64,000 bases of DNA from Candida dubliniensis CD36 (Eukaryota > Ascomycota > Pichiomycetes > Serinales > Debaryomycetaceae), in contig NC_012860.1 in the NCBI RefSeq assembly GCF_000026945.1, positions 2,170,001 through 2,234,000 of the forward strand, in the 5' to 3' direction. The translations under genes and the position numbers were made by a program. Positions 19,011 through 29,419 of this stretch are shown piece after piece. A model generated the notes under the pieces. It was not told the origin of the DNA. It was given only the letters and a program-made list of their open reading frames with translations, and searched no databases. The stretch's first letter is position 1, and each line of letters starts with the position of its first letter.

Positions 19011-19320
19011 AAATGGATGGATTTCTATATATGTATATACTGTTATTAGAATTTCCTAGAATCAAGGAGTTGCATCCTTCTGTTTATGGCATGTGTGTGT
19101 AATAATAGAAAAAAAGTTTTCGGCGCAACACTAGAGAAGGGAAAAAAAAAAAATACGTTCGACTTTATAAGTTCCAGGTCCATTCAACCTTTCAATCACT
19201 TGTCTGTATATATATTTGTATTATTAAAGAAGTGTATTGAGACTCAAGATATATATTGGATTGACATCACAAAACAATATTGGTGGATATTATTTTTATT
19301 GAACCACTATTTTCCCAGTC
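19011..19320. other. GTPase-SKI3 intergenic region
   Basis: 310 bp between tandem plus-strand genes, holding one terminator and one short promoter, with an A-tract at about 19142-19153. No gene or named motif seen. Confidence 0.6.
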
Positions 19321-22300
19321 ATGTCGTCGATCAAAAAGTACCTTAAATCTGCCAAGGCATCTATAGAATCAAATGATCCCGAGTCGGCTCTAAATTTTGC
19401 CAACGACGCTTTGGAAGAAGATCCAAATTGTTATTTTGCATATGTATTTCAAGGAAAAGCGTATCAATTGCTACGAGATATTCCCAATGCAGTCAAAGCA
19501 TTTCAGAAAGCAACGGAAATTGAACCAAATAATCTATTGGCCTGGAAAGGATATTTCCAAGTTCTTAAAGTGTCTGAAGACTACAAGTTGTTTTTTCAAG
19601 TTTTGACCAACTTGGTGAGACTTTTAACAGATCAAGGGGTTTCGATAGCCGAACAATTGAAGGATATGAGAAACTATTTGGATCACCAGAAATACAAGAG
19701 TAACGATAATTTATATGAATTTTATTTGAGGTCGATATTACCAGGATCTGAATTAGGGGGTTTGATTGGAACAGCCATTGAAGCCACTGATGTCACTGTC
19801 AAAAAATTGTTGGATTTTAAAATTAGTCAAACAGAAAAAGCTGTTGTAAACAGAGTTTCGAAAGAAAGAGTGAAATTTGGTAGAACTATAACTACTGATC
19901 AGAAGGCAAAACTTGATAATATTGCTTGGTCTTATTATCAGAACGGCGATATCCTCCAGTTGTATGAAATGTTTCTCAATGTCTGTGACGATGAAGAGTT
20001 GAGACATAAATACGAAGAGAAATTGTTAAAGTTCAAATACGAACTCTTGAAAATATGCCCTGATAAACAGGCAATGCATCAAGATATTAAAAATCAAATG
20101 GAAGATATGATTCTTATCAATACTAAAAGTTTGTTTTGTTGGAATTTGTATTTCGATTGGTGCGATGCAAAGACAATCAATGATCTTGATGAAAATAAAG
20201 TAATCTCTTACTTGCAAACTTTCCAAAATGAAGGTTTGGGGTTGATTTTGTTTGCTTATGTTATGAGTGATATTTCGCCATTCAATAAAGAAAAAGTGGT
20301 GAAAAGTCTATCTGCATGCGACATTAACAAACGGAAGTCCGATTCATCACAATTAAATCCTGAAGATGATAAGGATGCAGAACTCTTAGAAGAGCTTGCA
20401 GATGATGTCAATTTGGAAAATGATACTACATCCCAATATTACTTACCTCAAGATGAAGTTTTGGGTTTGATTTTAGAAGGTCATAGCAAAGCAAAGAATT
20501 CTGTGTTGGCGAGTAGAATCATTGTTAATTACTACATTTATTTAAGAGAATACAATTTGGCCTCGGAGAAATGTCGTGATGGTATCAAAGCTTTAGCTGA
20601 CATTCAACGAACTTTTGGAATAGATTTAGCGAATACAAAGGAGGATTTTTTGTGTTCACTTGCAATTGTGTACACTTATTATGAAGCTCCCAAAAATTAT
20701 AACCGTGCAGTTCAACTTTATGAGAAAATTTTAGAGTCAAACCCAGATAATGTTAAAGCACAAGTGGGTAAAGGATTGATATATGTCGAGAGAGGGGAAT
20801 TAGAGGAAGCCAGAAGTATTTTGGGTGCCGTTGTAAAGAAATATCCTACGAATATTGAGGCTCAGTCAGAGTATTATTGGTGTCTAGTCAAATTGGGAGA
20901 ATACTCTCAAGGAAGAAAAGGGTTGGAGAGCTTTTTGAGTAAAATTACTGGTGGTGATTTACACGGTCGTGAAACTAGAGCTGTTGCTCATTGGAGAATT
21001 GCAAAAAGTTATTTTTTGGAGAATGCTAAAAATGACGACAATATCAAAGAATGTTACAATAATTTAATTAAATCACTTAAAGATTCCGATTTGTATGCTC
21101 CTTCTTACACCTTGTTAGGTATTTTATTTCAAGACTATTATGGCGATACTGAAAGAGCACAGAAGTGTTTTTACAAAGCGTTTGATCTAGACGCAAATGA
21201 GATTGTTGCAGCAAGGTACTTGGTCCAACAGGCGTCTCTGAAGAACGAGTGGGAAGTTGCACAAGTATTAGCCAAAAGAGTTGTAAGCAACGAAAGTTCA
21301 AGAAGATTGATAATGCGCGGTGATGTGGATACAGATAAAGCATGGCCATATCGTGTACTAGGTAGTGGTGCCTTAAATACGCAAGATGATGCAAAAGCTG
21401 TCGAATGGTTTCAAAACGCCCTTCGTTTGGATTCTAATGATTTTGACTGTTGGGTCGGATTAGGCGAAGCCTACTACCATTGCGGACGGTTCGATGCTGC
21501 GGCTAAAGTTTTCCGTCATGCATTGACTTTGAAAAATAATGATTGGATAGTCAAATATATGTTAGGAGTTGTCACATGCGAAATGAAAGAATATAATGAA
21601 GGGTTGAGCAGTTTATACGAGGCCTTAGAGATGCAGCCCAATGAAGAATGTATTCTTAGTGCAATTTATGAAGCTAACATACAAAATTGTCAACGCTTTA
21701 TTCAATCTGGATTTTTCGGAAGAGCAATTAATGCGAATTTAAAAGCATTGTCTTTTATAAAGCAATCTCTCTCTCGGAATTCAACCTCACAAAAGGCATG
21801 GAAGTCGTTAGGTGAGGTGTTGAAAGTGTTTACTAAAATTCAACAGAACATCGATCAAGTTCCATTTACCGAAGTTTTTGATATTTTCAAAAGTTCAGGA
21901 TATAATGAAGCTGTATCTGCGGTTGCTGATATCGGTCTTGATGATTCCATTAATTTGAAAAATGCTCAAGAATGGTATACCCGAGGTGAAAAGGTTCAGT
22001 CTTTGTTTGTATTGATAATTATTGCTGCTGTGGCCGGAGTAAAATCTTTATCATTGAAAGCTAACAAGTTGTTGCGTGCAACTGCATACTATAATTTGGG
22101 TTTGGCATTATTAGAGGCTTTCCAGAATGATGACCAAATGGTGGTTTACAGGGATACCTCGATCTTGTTTTTTAAAAAATCTATTCAACTTGAACAAAAT
22201 AATGCCAATTATTGGATTGCTTTAGGTAATGCTTATTTCACTTCTAATCCACAAATATCACAACATTGTTATATCAAGGCTACTACTTTGGAAGTGAAAG

Positions 22301-23520
22301 ATGCCGAAATTTGGGTAAACTTGGCGTCATTATTTTTAAGATATGGAGACACTGAATTGTCTAAGGATACATTTTTAAGAGCTCAATCGGTGGCCCCTCA
22401 AGACGCTCAATCCTGGTTAGGGCATGCAGTTGCTGCAGATATATTGGGTGAGGAAAACAAGGCATCGGGTTATTATGTTCATGCATTCACGTTGTCTAAA
22501 GGTCGTTTGGCCTTGGCACAATTTCTTTATGGATTATCAGTGGTAAATAAAAGTCAAGGTCGTGATCCTAGAGATATTGAAACTGCTCAGGAATTTAGTA
22601 TTAGTAATCAAGCAATGCAACAATATCTCAAGTATTATCCTGATGATGAGGCTGGATTAAGTATTGCGTTGTCAATTGCTGAACGATGTAAAGATTTTGA
22701 GCTGGCAGTTGATTTGGGCACGAAACTAAGTGATCTTTACGAGAAACAATATGAGGCAAATGAAAGTGAAATTATTTTACAAAAATTTGCAACAGTGAAA
22801 TCTCAATTAGCTAGAGTACATTTGGGTTTGGGTGATTATGAACAAGCTTTAGATAATGCACAAATGGCATTACAATTGAATGAAACTTCAGAGATATTAC
22901 TATCATCGAAGATTACTATGGGACTTGCTTATTTTTTCCTAAATGATTTTCTGAACGCTTTAGAGGAATTGAAGGCTGTTCTTGGGGAGTATAGTGACTC
23001 TTCCAGAATTATTAGTTTAATTGCTCAAGTCTTGCATGCACATGGCACTGAGGAGACTAAGCAAGCTGCTGTTGATCAATTGTTTGCCTTTATAGAAGAA
23101 TATGGATCGTCTTTATTAGTCGTTCTCACTTTGGGTGCTATTTCTCTTGTGGATCAATTGGATGAGTATTTACCTGCAATAAAGGAAGAGTTATCGTCTC
23201 TTGGACTAAATGAAATTGTTTGTGATACCCACAGAGAGGTTCCTAGATTATTGAATGAAATAAATGCTAGACTTGATAATGGTGATAATGAAAATGCTTG
23301 GCTTAGATATGCGTTTTTGTTCCCTTTTGATTATAATATTTGGAAGAACATTAATCATACAATGGCTAAAGAAGTGATTAATTTGCATGATGTTAAGGTT
23401 AATGGGGTGCAATATTCCGATGCGTTATTACAGACGGGTCAATTGAGAGATATTCAGCGTAGCTTATTATTTAATCCTGGTAATAATGAAGCTATAAAGG
23501 CATTAAATGGGTGTTTATGA
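19321..23520 (+). CDS. SKI3: Ski3, TPR scaffold of the Ski complex
   Basis: Scaffold of the cytoplasmic Ski2-Ski3-Ski8 complex that feeds mRNAs into the exosome for 3'-5' decay and resolves stalled ribosomes. 1399 residues, close to the 1432 of S. cerevisiae. TPR units run almost end to end. Clear examples are ALNFANDALEEDPNCYFAY near the N-terminus, AVQLYEKILESNPDNVKAQVGKG in the middle, AVEWFQNALRLDSNDFDCWVGLGEAYYHCG in the core, and YEQALDNAQMALQLNET near the C-terminus. The C-terminus ends in a short motif-poor segment (RDIQRSLLFNPGN), typical of the Ski3 end that packs on Ski8. The start ATG is the first in frame and directly precedes a TPR-like helix. With the Air protein it gives this window two exosome cofactors. 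Confidence 0.96.
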   Translation: MSSIKKYLKSAKASIESNDPESALNFANDALEEDPNCYFAYVFQGKAYQLLRDIPNAVKAFQKATEIEPNNLLAWKGYFQVLKVSEDYKLFFQVLTNLVRLLTDQGVSIAEQLKDMRNYLDHQKYKSNDNLYEFYLRSILPGSELGGLIGTAIEATDVTVKKLLDFKISQTEKAVVNRVSKERVKFGRTITTDQKAKLDNIAWSYYQNGDILQLYEMFLNVCDDEELRHKYEEKLLKFKYELLKICPDKQAMHQDIKNQMEDMILINTKSLFCWNLYFDWCDAKTINDLDENKVISYLQTFQNEGLGLILFAYVMSDISPFNKEKVVKSLSACDINKRKSDSSQLNPEDDKDAELLEELADDVNLENDTTSQYYLPQDEVLGLILEGHSKAKNSVLASRIIVNYYIYLREYNLASEKCRDGIKALADIQRTFGIDLANTKEDFLCSLAIVYTYYEAPKNYNRAVQLYEKILESNPDNVKAQVGKGLIYVERGELEEARSILGAVVKKYPTNIEAQSEYYWCLVKLGEYSQGRKGLESFLSKITGGDLHGRETRAVAHWRIAKSYFLENAKNDDNIKECYNNLIKSLKDSDLYAPSYTLLGILFQDYYGDTERAQKCFYKAFDLDANEIVAARYLVQQASLKNEWEVAQVLAKRVVSNESSRRLIMRGDVDTDKAWPYRVLGSGALNTQDDAKAVEWFQNALRLDSNDFDCWVGLGEAYYHCGRFDAAAKVFRHALTLKNNDWIVKYMLGVVTCEMKEYNEGLSSLYEALEMQPNEECILSAIYEANIQNCQRFIQSGFFGRAINANLKALSFIKQSLSRNSTSQKAWKSLGEVLKVFTKIQQNIDQVPFTEVFDIFKSSGYNEAVSAVADIGLDDSINLKNAQEWYTRGEKVQSLFVLIIIAAVAGVKSLSLKANKLLRATAYYNLGLALLEAFQNDDQMVVYRDTSILFFKKSIQLEQNNANYWIALGNAYFTSNPQISQHCYIKATTLEVKDAEIWVNLASLFLRYGDTELSKDTFLRAQSVAPQDAQSWLGHAVAADILGEENKASGYYVHAFTLSKGRLALAQFLYGLSVVNKSQGRDPRDIETAQEFSISNQAMQQYLKYYPDDEAGLSIALSIAERCKDFELAVDLGTKLSDLYEKQYEANESEIILQKFATVKSQLARVHLGLGDYEQALDNAQMALQLNETSEILLSSKITMGLAYFFLNDFLNALEELKAVLGEYSDSSRIISLIAQVLHAHGTEETKQAAVDQLFAFIEEYGSSLLVVLTLGAISLVDQLDEYLPAIKEELSSLGLNEIVCDTHREVPRLLNEINARLDNGDNENAWLRYAFLFPFDYNIWKNINHTMAKEVINLHDVKVNGVQYSDALLQTGQLRDIQRSLLFNPGNNEAIKALNGCL

Positions 23521-23612
23521 AAGGGGGATCCTTAAACTTATAATCCAAGAGAACTATAATAGTTGTTACTGAATGTCGAAATAATAATAATAAGCATTGT
23601 GTATTCTCCTCG

Positions 23613-24614
23613 CTATATAGAAGTTGTATTGGCTATAGAGTATTTAGAATAATCCACAGTGATCAAGTCACTTATTGACGACGGAACACCTGAGCCGGCT
23701 TCATTATTATTCATGATTAATTCATGTTGCTCTAATTTGTCTTTACAATAATCAACAACTTTTTCAAATTTATTGAACGATATTTCATTATGTTCATGTA
23801 ATTTTTCCAATAATTCCAATTCGTGTATAACTTTCACTACATCGGTGTTTCCGTCTTTTTCTTCATCTTGACTTAACACAATCAACCAACAATTAGCAAT
23901 CTGTTCTAATGCTGTGGATTTGGTGTATTGGAATTCCTGATTAGTGAAATTAGGTAAGTTATACACTAATTTAGTGGCTTCATGTAAAAATTGCAAAGAA
24001 CGGGTCATATTTGTTTCTAATGGAGGTAAATAATTCAAGATAAAATCAGACACTGATGATAAAAATTCTTGTAAATGAGGCTTGATTCTTAAATATGAAT
24101 AATCACTTTCAACGTCACATTTGTAAGGCAAATGAGATATAATCATATCAAATTTATCCTGTAATAATTGAATGGAATCTTGAATGGAAGGTCTAGGAGA
24201 GATTTTAATTAATGTGGATTGTAATTCAGGATGAACAGCTATTAAACCTTGAACAAGTTTTTGTAAATTGGATCTATCTAATGATTCAATCAATCTAGGT
24301 AGTGGCAATGGTTGACCACTGATTTTCGGTGTTTTAGCCTTCTTGAACTTGGAAGATCCCAAAGACGATTGTAAGTATTTACGTGTTGACGATGATGAAA
24401 CTGTCGTGGTGGTCGTGGTAGTCGTTGTTGATTTGTCGCCATCCAATTCGTCGTCTCGCTTTCTCTTTTTTATAGTTGTGCTTGCTGTTGCATGTGGCAT
24501 CGAGGCAAGTGAATCGCGAGGAACATGAGGATCGGTACTAGTTGGTGTTTCAATAGAGACCTCTCTATTATCATTCTTGTTGGTCGTTGGCCAGTGAAAA
24601 TTTGTGGACATCAT
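23613..24614 (-). CDS. STS1: Sts1/Cut8, nuclear proteasome tether
   Basis: Short-lived factor that brings the proteasome to the nucleus through importin-alpha. The 333-residue protein has a basic nuclear-localisation segment (TIKKRKRDDE, about 47-56), a polymorphic poly-Thr run, and then the Cut8 domain beginning PLPRLIESLDRSNLQKLVQGLIAVHPEL at about 102. The all-helical middle (LQEFLSSVSDFILNYLPP, SLQFLHEATKLVYNLPNF) is typical of Cut8. The start has two consecutive ATG codons (24614 and 24611). The poly-Thr is encoded by mixed ACN codons and may be length-variable. Confidence 0.93.
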   Translation of the reverse strand: MMSTNFHWPTTNKNDNREVSIETPTSTDPHVPRDSLASMPHATASTTIKKRKRDDELDGDKSTTTTTTTTTVSSSSTRKYLQSSLGSSKFKKAKTPKISGQPLPLPRLIESLDRSNLQKLVQGLIAVHPELQSTLIKISPRPSIQDSIQLLQDKFDMIISHLPYKCDVESDYSYLRIKPHLQEFLSSVSDFILNYLPPLETNMTRSLQFLHEATKLVYNLPNFTNQEFQYTKSTALEQIANCWLIVLSQDEEKDGNTDVVKVIHELELLEKLHEHNEISFNKFEKVVDYCKDKLEQHELIMNNNEAGSGVPSSISDLITVDYSKYSIANTTSI

Positions 24615-25458
24615 TTTCTGTCAGGAAATGTATGCTGGGAAAACTGTCTTTATAATATGTAAAAAGTGAAATATGTTGAAGTAAAAAAATAAAAAATAAA
24701 AAAGAAAAACTATTTGATTATGAACAAATATCTAATTTGTAAGTAAGTTGATGATTGATGGATATATTTTCAAAAGTAGAGCCCAAATGAGGTATATAAA
24801 TATGGGTGAATATATATCGTTAAAAAAAAAAAAAGAGAGGAAATAAAGGAGAAGCAAAAATCTCTTTCTCTTCTCGCAAACAGTTTAAAAAGAAATTGCA
24901 AGTAAGTAATGTTATTATTATTGTTAATATTTATTATCTCTTTTTTCTCGTCATCGTTGTCATCGTCGTTGTAGATTGCTTTTGTTTTCCCTGCCATTTA
25001 CTACCACTACCGCCACCGCCACCTCTACCACTACCACTACTTACTTACACTTACTACTATTCTTTTTCTTGGTCAGTATCTAACTAAATTTAACTTCTGC
25101 TGACGTTCCTCACTTTGAGTTTGTACTTGGTTAAACAAGTTAAGTGGCAATTCTTCTTCTCCTCTTTTTATTTTATCACTTCATACACATTTTTGCTTCA
25201 CGAAAGTTCAGTGGTCGTTCATTGACCAAAAGTACTCTCCATAATTATCGTCACTTATTCACCAAATAATGGTTGTCGCCGTTTCTATATTTCGCTTTCG
25301 TTTTTTGTTTTTGTTTTTTCTTTTCCTTTTCCATTGTTAAATTTATATATGTATATATACAAAGCTATATAAAATGTGAATTACCTTCAAAGTAACCTCG
25401 AATACAAGCAAATAAGCAAACAAAAGGGTAGTAGAAACATTAACATCAATAATCAAAC
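24615..25458. other. STS1 upstream region
   Basis: 844 bp between two minus-strand genes. It contains an A-tract at 24823-24834, a GT/GTC-rich stretch near 24946-24980 and a CCACTACC-type simple stretch near 25008-25045. Open frames here translate simple sequence. No convincing gene or named motif. Confidence 0.6.
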
Positions 25459-27306
25459 TTAGTAGTAATCATTTCCTTCGTATTCTGATCCACTTATACT
25501 ATAGTCATTGTCATCATCATAATCTGGTTCACTATCTAAGTCATAATCAGCTTCATTAAAATCATGAAATCTATTTCTTTTGATTTCAACATCATCATCA
25601 GTCAACTCATTGTTACCGTTACCGATTGTTTTGGAGTTGGTAAAACTACCACCGGTTAAGTCATCTTCACCTTCATCGCCATTCTCGAATTCTTTTTCCT
25701 CTAATTCAATCTTCAATTCTTGTACAATATCAAAGCATTCGGCAAGCAAAGCATTTAGTGTTCCTTGACCCTCGGGTATGCTGCCATCGACAATAAACTT
25801 GCCATCTTGACGAAGATTATCTAACGATGCCAATTTAAACTGGAACGGATATAATTCTTTTAAATTGTTTAATCCATCCACACGCTTCAATTCCAAAAGA
25901 CATCTCTTTACTGTTTGTAATTGATTATGAATAGGAGTCAAACTTTCACTGACCGGTTCACTACTCTCCAATAATTTATAAACCAATCCATAACATCGTC
26001 TCAAAAGAAATAAAATCAATAATTGCGACTTTTTGAATGCCTTCGTGTCATCCTTGTTTGTTTGGTTAACCAAATTCAACCTCTGTTCATCAAAAGTCTT
26101 CAACTGTTTTTGATATGAGTATAAATCAGTTTCTCTTAATGTCCATCTTCTAGTGATCAACAAATTCTCTAAAGTTAATTTCAAATCTTGTAATTGGTGA
26201 TAAATGGAATCATATTTAGCTTTCAATTCCAGACTTTCTTCACTCAAATTTAATGAAGACAACGAGGAGGAAATCTCTTCACTATCATCTTGTACTAGTA
26301 AATCACCTAATAAGTTATTACATTCATCTATTAATCCATTCATTATAGCTTGTAATGATTCAAGTTTTTGTTCATCCAAATCAGAAACATCATTGCTATG
26401 AAACTTCATATCTGTTTCATCTCTGTATTGTTCAATTTTTTTCAACTCTGCTTTAAACTGATTTATTTTCACTGTTAACTTTTCATGTTTGATTAAATTT
26501 TTCCCGGCATTAGATTTTTCATCTTTATAACTAATCATGTAATTCAAAATATTTTTTCTTAGTTCGATTAATTTATTATAAGTTGGTTCTAAATCTTTTG
26601 GAACATTTTTGAAATTATTCTCCAACTCTTGGTATAATGTTTCACATTTGATTAATTTGTTTCTCAACAATGTTTCTTCAATTTGATGGTTTGAGTGACG
26701 AGTAGCATCTTCTTCATCATCTTCATCATCATCATCCTCTTCATAATTACTGGTAGAAATAACAATGTCTCTAATTTCAGCTAATCTAATTCCAATAGGA
26801 GCCAAGTCCTCAACGGTGTACACTTTGCATTCTTTCAAATGATTCAATAATTTCATAACTGTGCTTAAAGAACTATATGTAGCTGGTGCAAATTTGGTCA
26901 ACCCACAAGTCACAAAACATAAAGACAATAATTGAAAAATATCATCTGTAATTAAATCATTAGTATTGGGTAAATTCAATGTAATACCTTTCAATTCTTC
27001 ATCCTTTCTCGTCAATTTCAATTCATTCAAAATATCAAGAAACTCATGATAAATCTTGTATATTTGTTTTGAATTAATATATTTGTTTCTATTGTTCTTC
27101 AACTCCAATAACGCTTTATAAATTTGTGATAAGGATTCATATATAGGCTTTTCATACGATGGAACAATTACTTTGTGAGTGGATCCAGAACCAGAGTTTA
27201 AAGGTCCCGTAGTTGTAGCTGTAGTTGCAGTTGCAGCATTAGAATTTGTTGCAAAAGAAGGAGTGCTTGGTCTTGAATGAGGAGTAACTAACCCTGAGTA
27301 TGTCAT
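25459..27306 (-). CDS. UPF0662/DUF2408-like conserved fungal protein
   Basis: Soluble, strongly helical 615-residue protein. After a Ser/Thr/Ala-rich N-terminus (about 1-45) it runs KPIYESLSQIYKALLELKNNR, then FQLLSLCFVTCGLTKFAPATYSSLSTVMKLLNHLKEC and EDLAPIGIRLAEIRDIV, followed by a second, related helical half (about 350-530, with LQDLKLTLENLL and RRWTLRETDLYSYQKQLKTFDEQRLNL). A very acidic Asp/Glu/Tyr tail ends it. This repeated-half layout fits the UPF0662 family (S. pombe SPAC30C2.08, S. cerevisiae YPL260W/Cub1), where Cub1 is linked to proteasome and arsenite response. The family call is from memory, so I give no symbol. Confidence 0.72.
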   Translation of the reverse strand: MTYSGLVTPHSRPSTPSFATNSNAATATTATTTGPLNSGSGSTHKVIVPSYEKPIYESLSQIYKALLELKNNRNKYINSKQIYKIYHEFLDILNELKLTRKDEELKGITLNLPNTNDLITDDIFQLLSLCFVTCGLTKFAPATYSSLSTVMKLLNHLKECKVYTVEDLAPIGIRLAEIRDIVISTSNYEEDDDDEDDEEDATRHSNHQIEETLLRNKLIKCETLYQELENNFKNVPKDLEPTYNKLIELRKNILNYMISYKDEKSNAGKNLIKHEKLTVKINQFKAELKKIEQYRDETDMKFHSNDVSDLDEQKLESLQAIMNGLIDECNNLLGDLLVQDDSEEISSSLSSLNLSEESLELKAKYDSIYHQLQDLKLTLENLLITRRWTLRETDLYSYQKQLKTFDEQRLNLVNQTNKDDTKAFKKSQLLILFLLRRCYGLVYKLLESSEPVSESLTPIHNQLQTVKRCLLELKRVDGLNNLKELYPFQFKLASLDNLRQDGKFIVDGSIPEGQGTLNALLAECFDIVQELKIELEEKEFENGDEGEDDLTGGSFTNSKTIGNGNNELTDDDVEIKRNRFHDFNEADYDLDSEPDYDDDNDYSISGSEYEGNDYY

Positions 27307-28151
27307 AATTGATAAAAAGTAAAAAAAAAAAGGTGGTGTGATAAATGCCTCAGTTTTCGGAATCTTTTTCTTTTTATTTTCTATTTCTTTTTTTTAGACT
27401 GTTTTTCCTATATCCTAGATTATGGGAATTGATATTATTTCTTAGTCTATAAGTTTAAATATCGATAGAAATAACCAACGATTTGAATTAATAACACAAG
27501 AGAATTGAACCAAAAGAAAATGGCAACTCATTCTTCTTTTTTTTTTTTTTCTTGTTTGTTCAATTTTGAGAGCTTTGAGGGCTTTTTTTTTTTCCTTAGT
27601 AGTGTAAGTGGTTCTAACTTTTTTTCCTTGCCTTCGTCGTTACGCTTCTCATTTATCCCTCCTTTTTCCCGCTCAGTCAAAGCTCGGGGAATTCAGGGGC
27701 AATTTTGAACTAAACCAAGTCAAATCGAAGCAAACTAAAATGAATTGCTGGTGCATCATTAAACCCATCCTGTGAAGGTATTATGACTACCTTTATCAAT
27801 TTCTTGTTTTTTTCTTCTATAGTTAAGCTGTAATGAAGAATGTACATTTTAACTCTGAGGGAGGATATCAGCAAGTACAATCTAGCACTATTTTATGTGG
27901 AAGTGGAAGTATTCTTAAGATGAGCAATCCACTTTTACTTTTTTTCAAAGAGATTACTTTCAGGATAGTTCTAAGCAAAATGTTTACTTACAATTTACGA
28001 AACCACGTGATTCTATTCTTTCCAAAAAAAACCTAGGGAATGGCTGTAGTGTGGTCTTTAATGCTTATTACGTATACATTTTCTCGAAATTGTTTACTAT
28101 GTACAATACGTAGTACCGATTGCAGTTTGCTTCGTTTCAATTTCTCTTTTC
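27307..28151. other. Region between the UPF0662-like gene and TFA1
   Basis: 845 bp: the upstream region of the UPF0662-like gene and the TFA1 3' end. T-tracts occur at about 27387-27394, 27537-27550 and 27583-27591, and a GC-richer patch at 27600-27700. The small frames at 27505-27708 and 27833-28036 run through homopolymers and are not supported. Confidence 0.6.
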
Positions 28152-29336
28152 TTAAATTATATCATCAAATTCTTCATCATCGTCATCGTCGTCATCTTCA
28201 TCTGCGTCCTGTTCAGCCAATTGTGCATAATATGCTGCTAATGCATCCTGTGCCTCTCTCTCTTTCAATTCTGCAGATACGTTATTAAGTCTGGAAGCAT
28301 TGTTGACTGTATTCCGAGGTTCAGGTGTAGCCATAACTGAGGATTGCTCAGTAGTTTCTTCCTTGCTGTCGCTGCCATATATTTCTTTACTATCAGTATT
28401 TGTTTCTTCTTGTTCTCCTTCTTCCTTGATAGATGATGGAGTGCCCATGTGATCGTCTTCATCGTCTTCAAGTTTACCAAAAGTATTGGATTGACCAACA
28501 GTACTGTTTGAGTGCCAGGAAGGCAATGCATTTTGTTCCAATTTTTGTCTTCTGTTTTCCTTTTCCATCTGTTCTCGTTCATAGTTTTCATCGTTAGCTG
28601 TGATGGAGACATGCAAAGTGGCTTGTGATCTGGCTGCGGCATTTTGCATTGCTTGAGCATTAGATCTTGATTTCGAACTAACACGATTAGATAATGTGTA
28701 TGACGCCGTTGCTGCTGATTGTGCTGGGATAGCTTGTAATAAAGCTGATTCGAAATCGTTGTCTCGTATTTGAGTTTCGTCTATAATCTTCAAAAATTTA
28801 ATGATGGGATCAAGTTGTTTCATTAACTTTTCAAGTCTTTCTTGTTTTAAAGTTGCTTGTTGTGAAGAATCGTCTTCAATTAAAACTCCTTGACACACAT
28901 CACATATGAATTCAGTTTTATCTTCGCTCAACATAGATATCGCATCCAATTGACTTACTTTGTTGCCACATCTTGGACACACATAACCCTGTGGATTACC
29001 AAAGCTTGACATTTCCTGTTTTAATACATTGACAATCGAATGAACTTTCCACTTGATGGAATCAATGGCTTCGGTTATATGAATGAAAAAATATGTACGA
29101 GTAACATATTTCTGTTGGCCATTGTCTTCTCTTTGAATATGATTGGTTAGCAACCTGTCCTCGACTAATCGATTACAAAGCGAACGTAGTTCTTTTCTCT
29201 TGATTCCCAATAAGTGAATTAAATCATCTTCTGATAATACTGAATGACGAAGGACTGCATCAAGAATTAATACATAGGGAGTACTGTAAAATCCTCTGCT
29301 AACAAACCTGATAAGTGATCTGACTGAATCGTCCAT
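28152..29336 (-). CDS. TFA1: TFIIE large subunit Tfa1
   Basis: General RNA polymerase II initiation factor that recruits and regulates TFIIH at the promoter. From the ATG at 29336 the protein is 394 residues, starting MDDSVRSLIRFVSRGFY, the conserved Tfa1 start. A winged helix fills about 5-95. A zinc ribbon follows with C120, C123, C145 and C148 (CPRCGNK ... CDVCQG). The C-terminal third is disordered and ends in a long Asp/Glu tract (about 380-390), typical of the family. The open frame continues upstream through an A-rich tract to a TTG, which would add a meaningless poly-Lys extension; I reject that. Confidence 0.95.
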   Translation of the reverse strand: MDDSVRSLIRFVSRGFYSTPYVLILDAVLRHSVLSEDDLIHLLGIKRKELRSLCNRLVEDRLLTNHIQREDNGQQKYVTRTYFFIHITEAIDSIKWKVHSIVNVLKQEMSSFGNPQGYVCPRCGNKVSQLDAISMLSEDKTEFICDVCQGVLIEDDSSQQATLKQERLEKLMKQLDPIIKFLKIIDETQIRDNDFESALLQAIPAQSAATASYTLSNRVSSKSRSNAQAMQNAAARSQATLHVSITANDENYEREQMEKENRRQKLEQNALPSWHSNSTVGQSNTFGKLEDDEDDHMGTPSSIKEEGEQEETNTDSKEIYGSDSKEETTEQSSVMATPEPRNTVNNASRLNNVSAELKEREAQDALAAYYAQLAEQDADEDDDDDDDEEFDDII

Positions 29337-29391
29337 GAAGATGGTTATGATGGAGTGAAAAAGACCGATATCTCTTGGTTTTTTTTTTTGC

Positions 29392-29419
29392 TTTTTTTTT
29401 TTTTTTTTTTTTTTTTTTT
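29392..29419. repeat. Poly(dA:dT) tract, 28 T on the plus strand
   Basis: Uninterrupted run of 28 T, 56 bp upstream of the TFA1 ATG, preceded by a run of 11 T and the bases GC. The longest homopolymer I noticed in the window; expected to exclude nucleosomes and to vary in length. Confidence 0.9.

Noticed and set aside
28265..28684. 139-codon alternative frame within TFA1
   Set aside because: Lys/Met/Asn-rich translation of the low-complexity TFA1 tail; no independent evidence.
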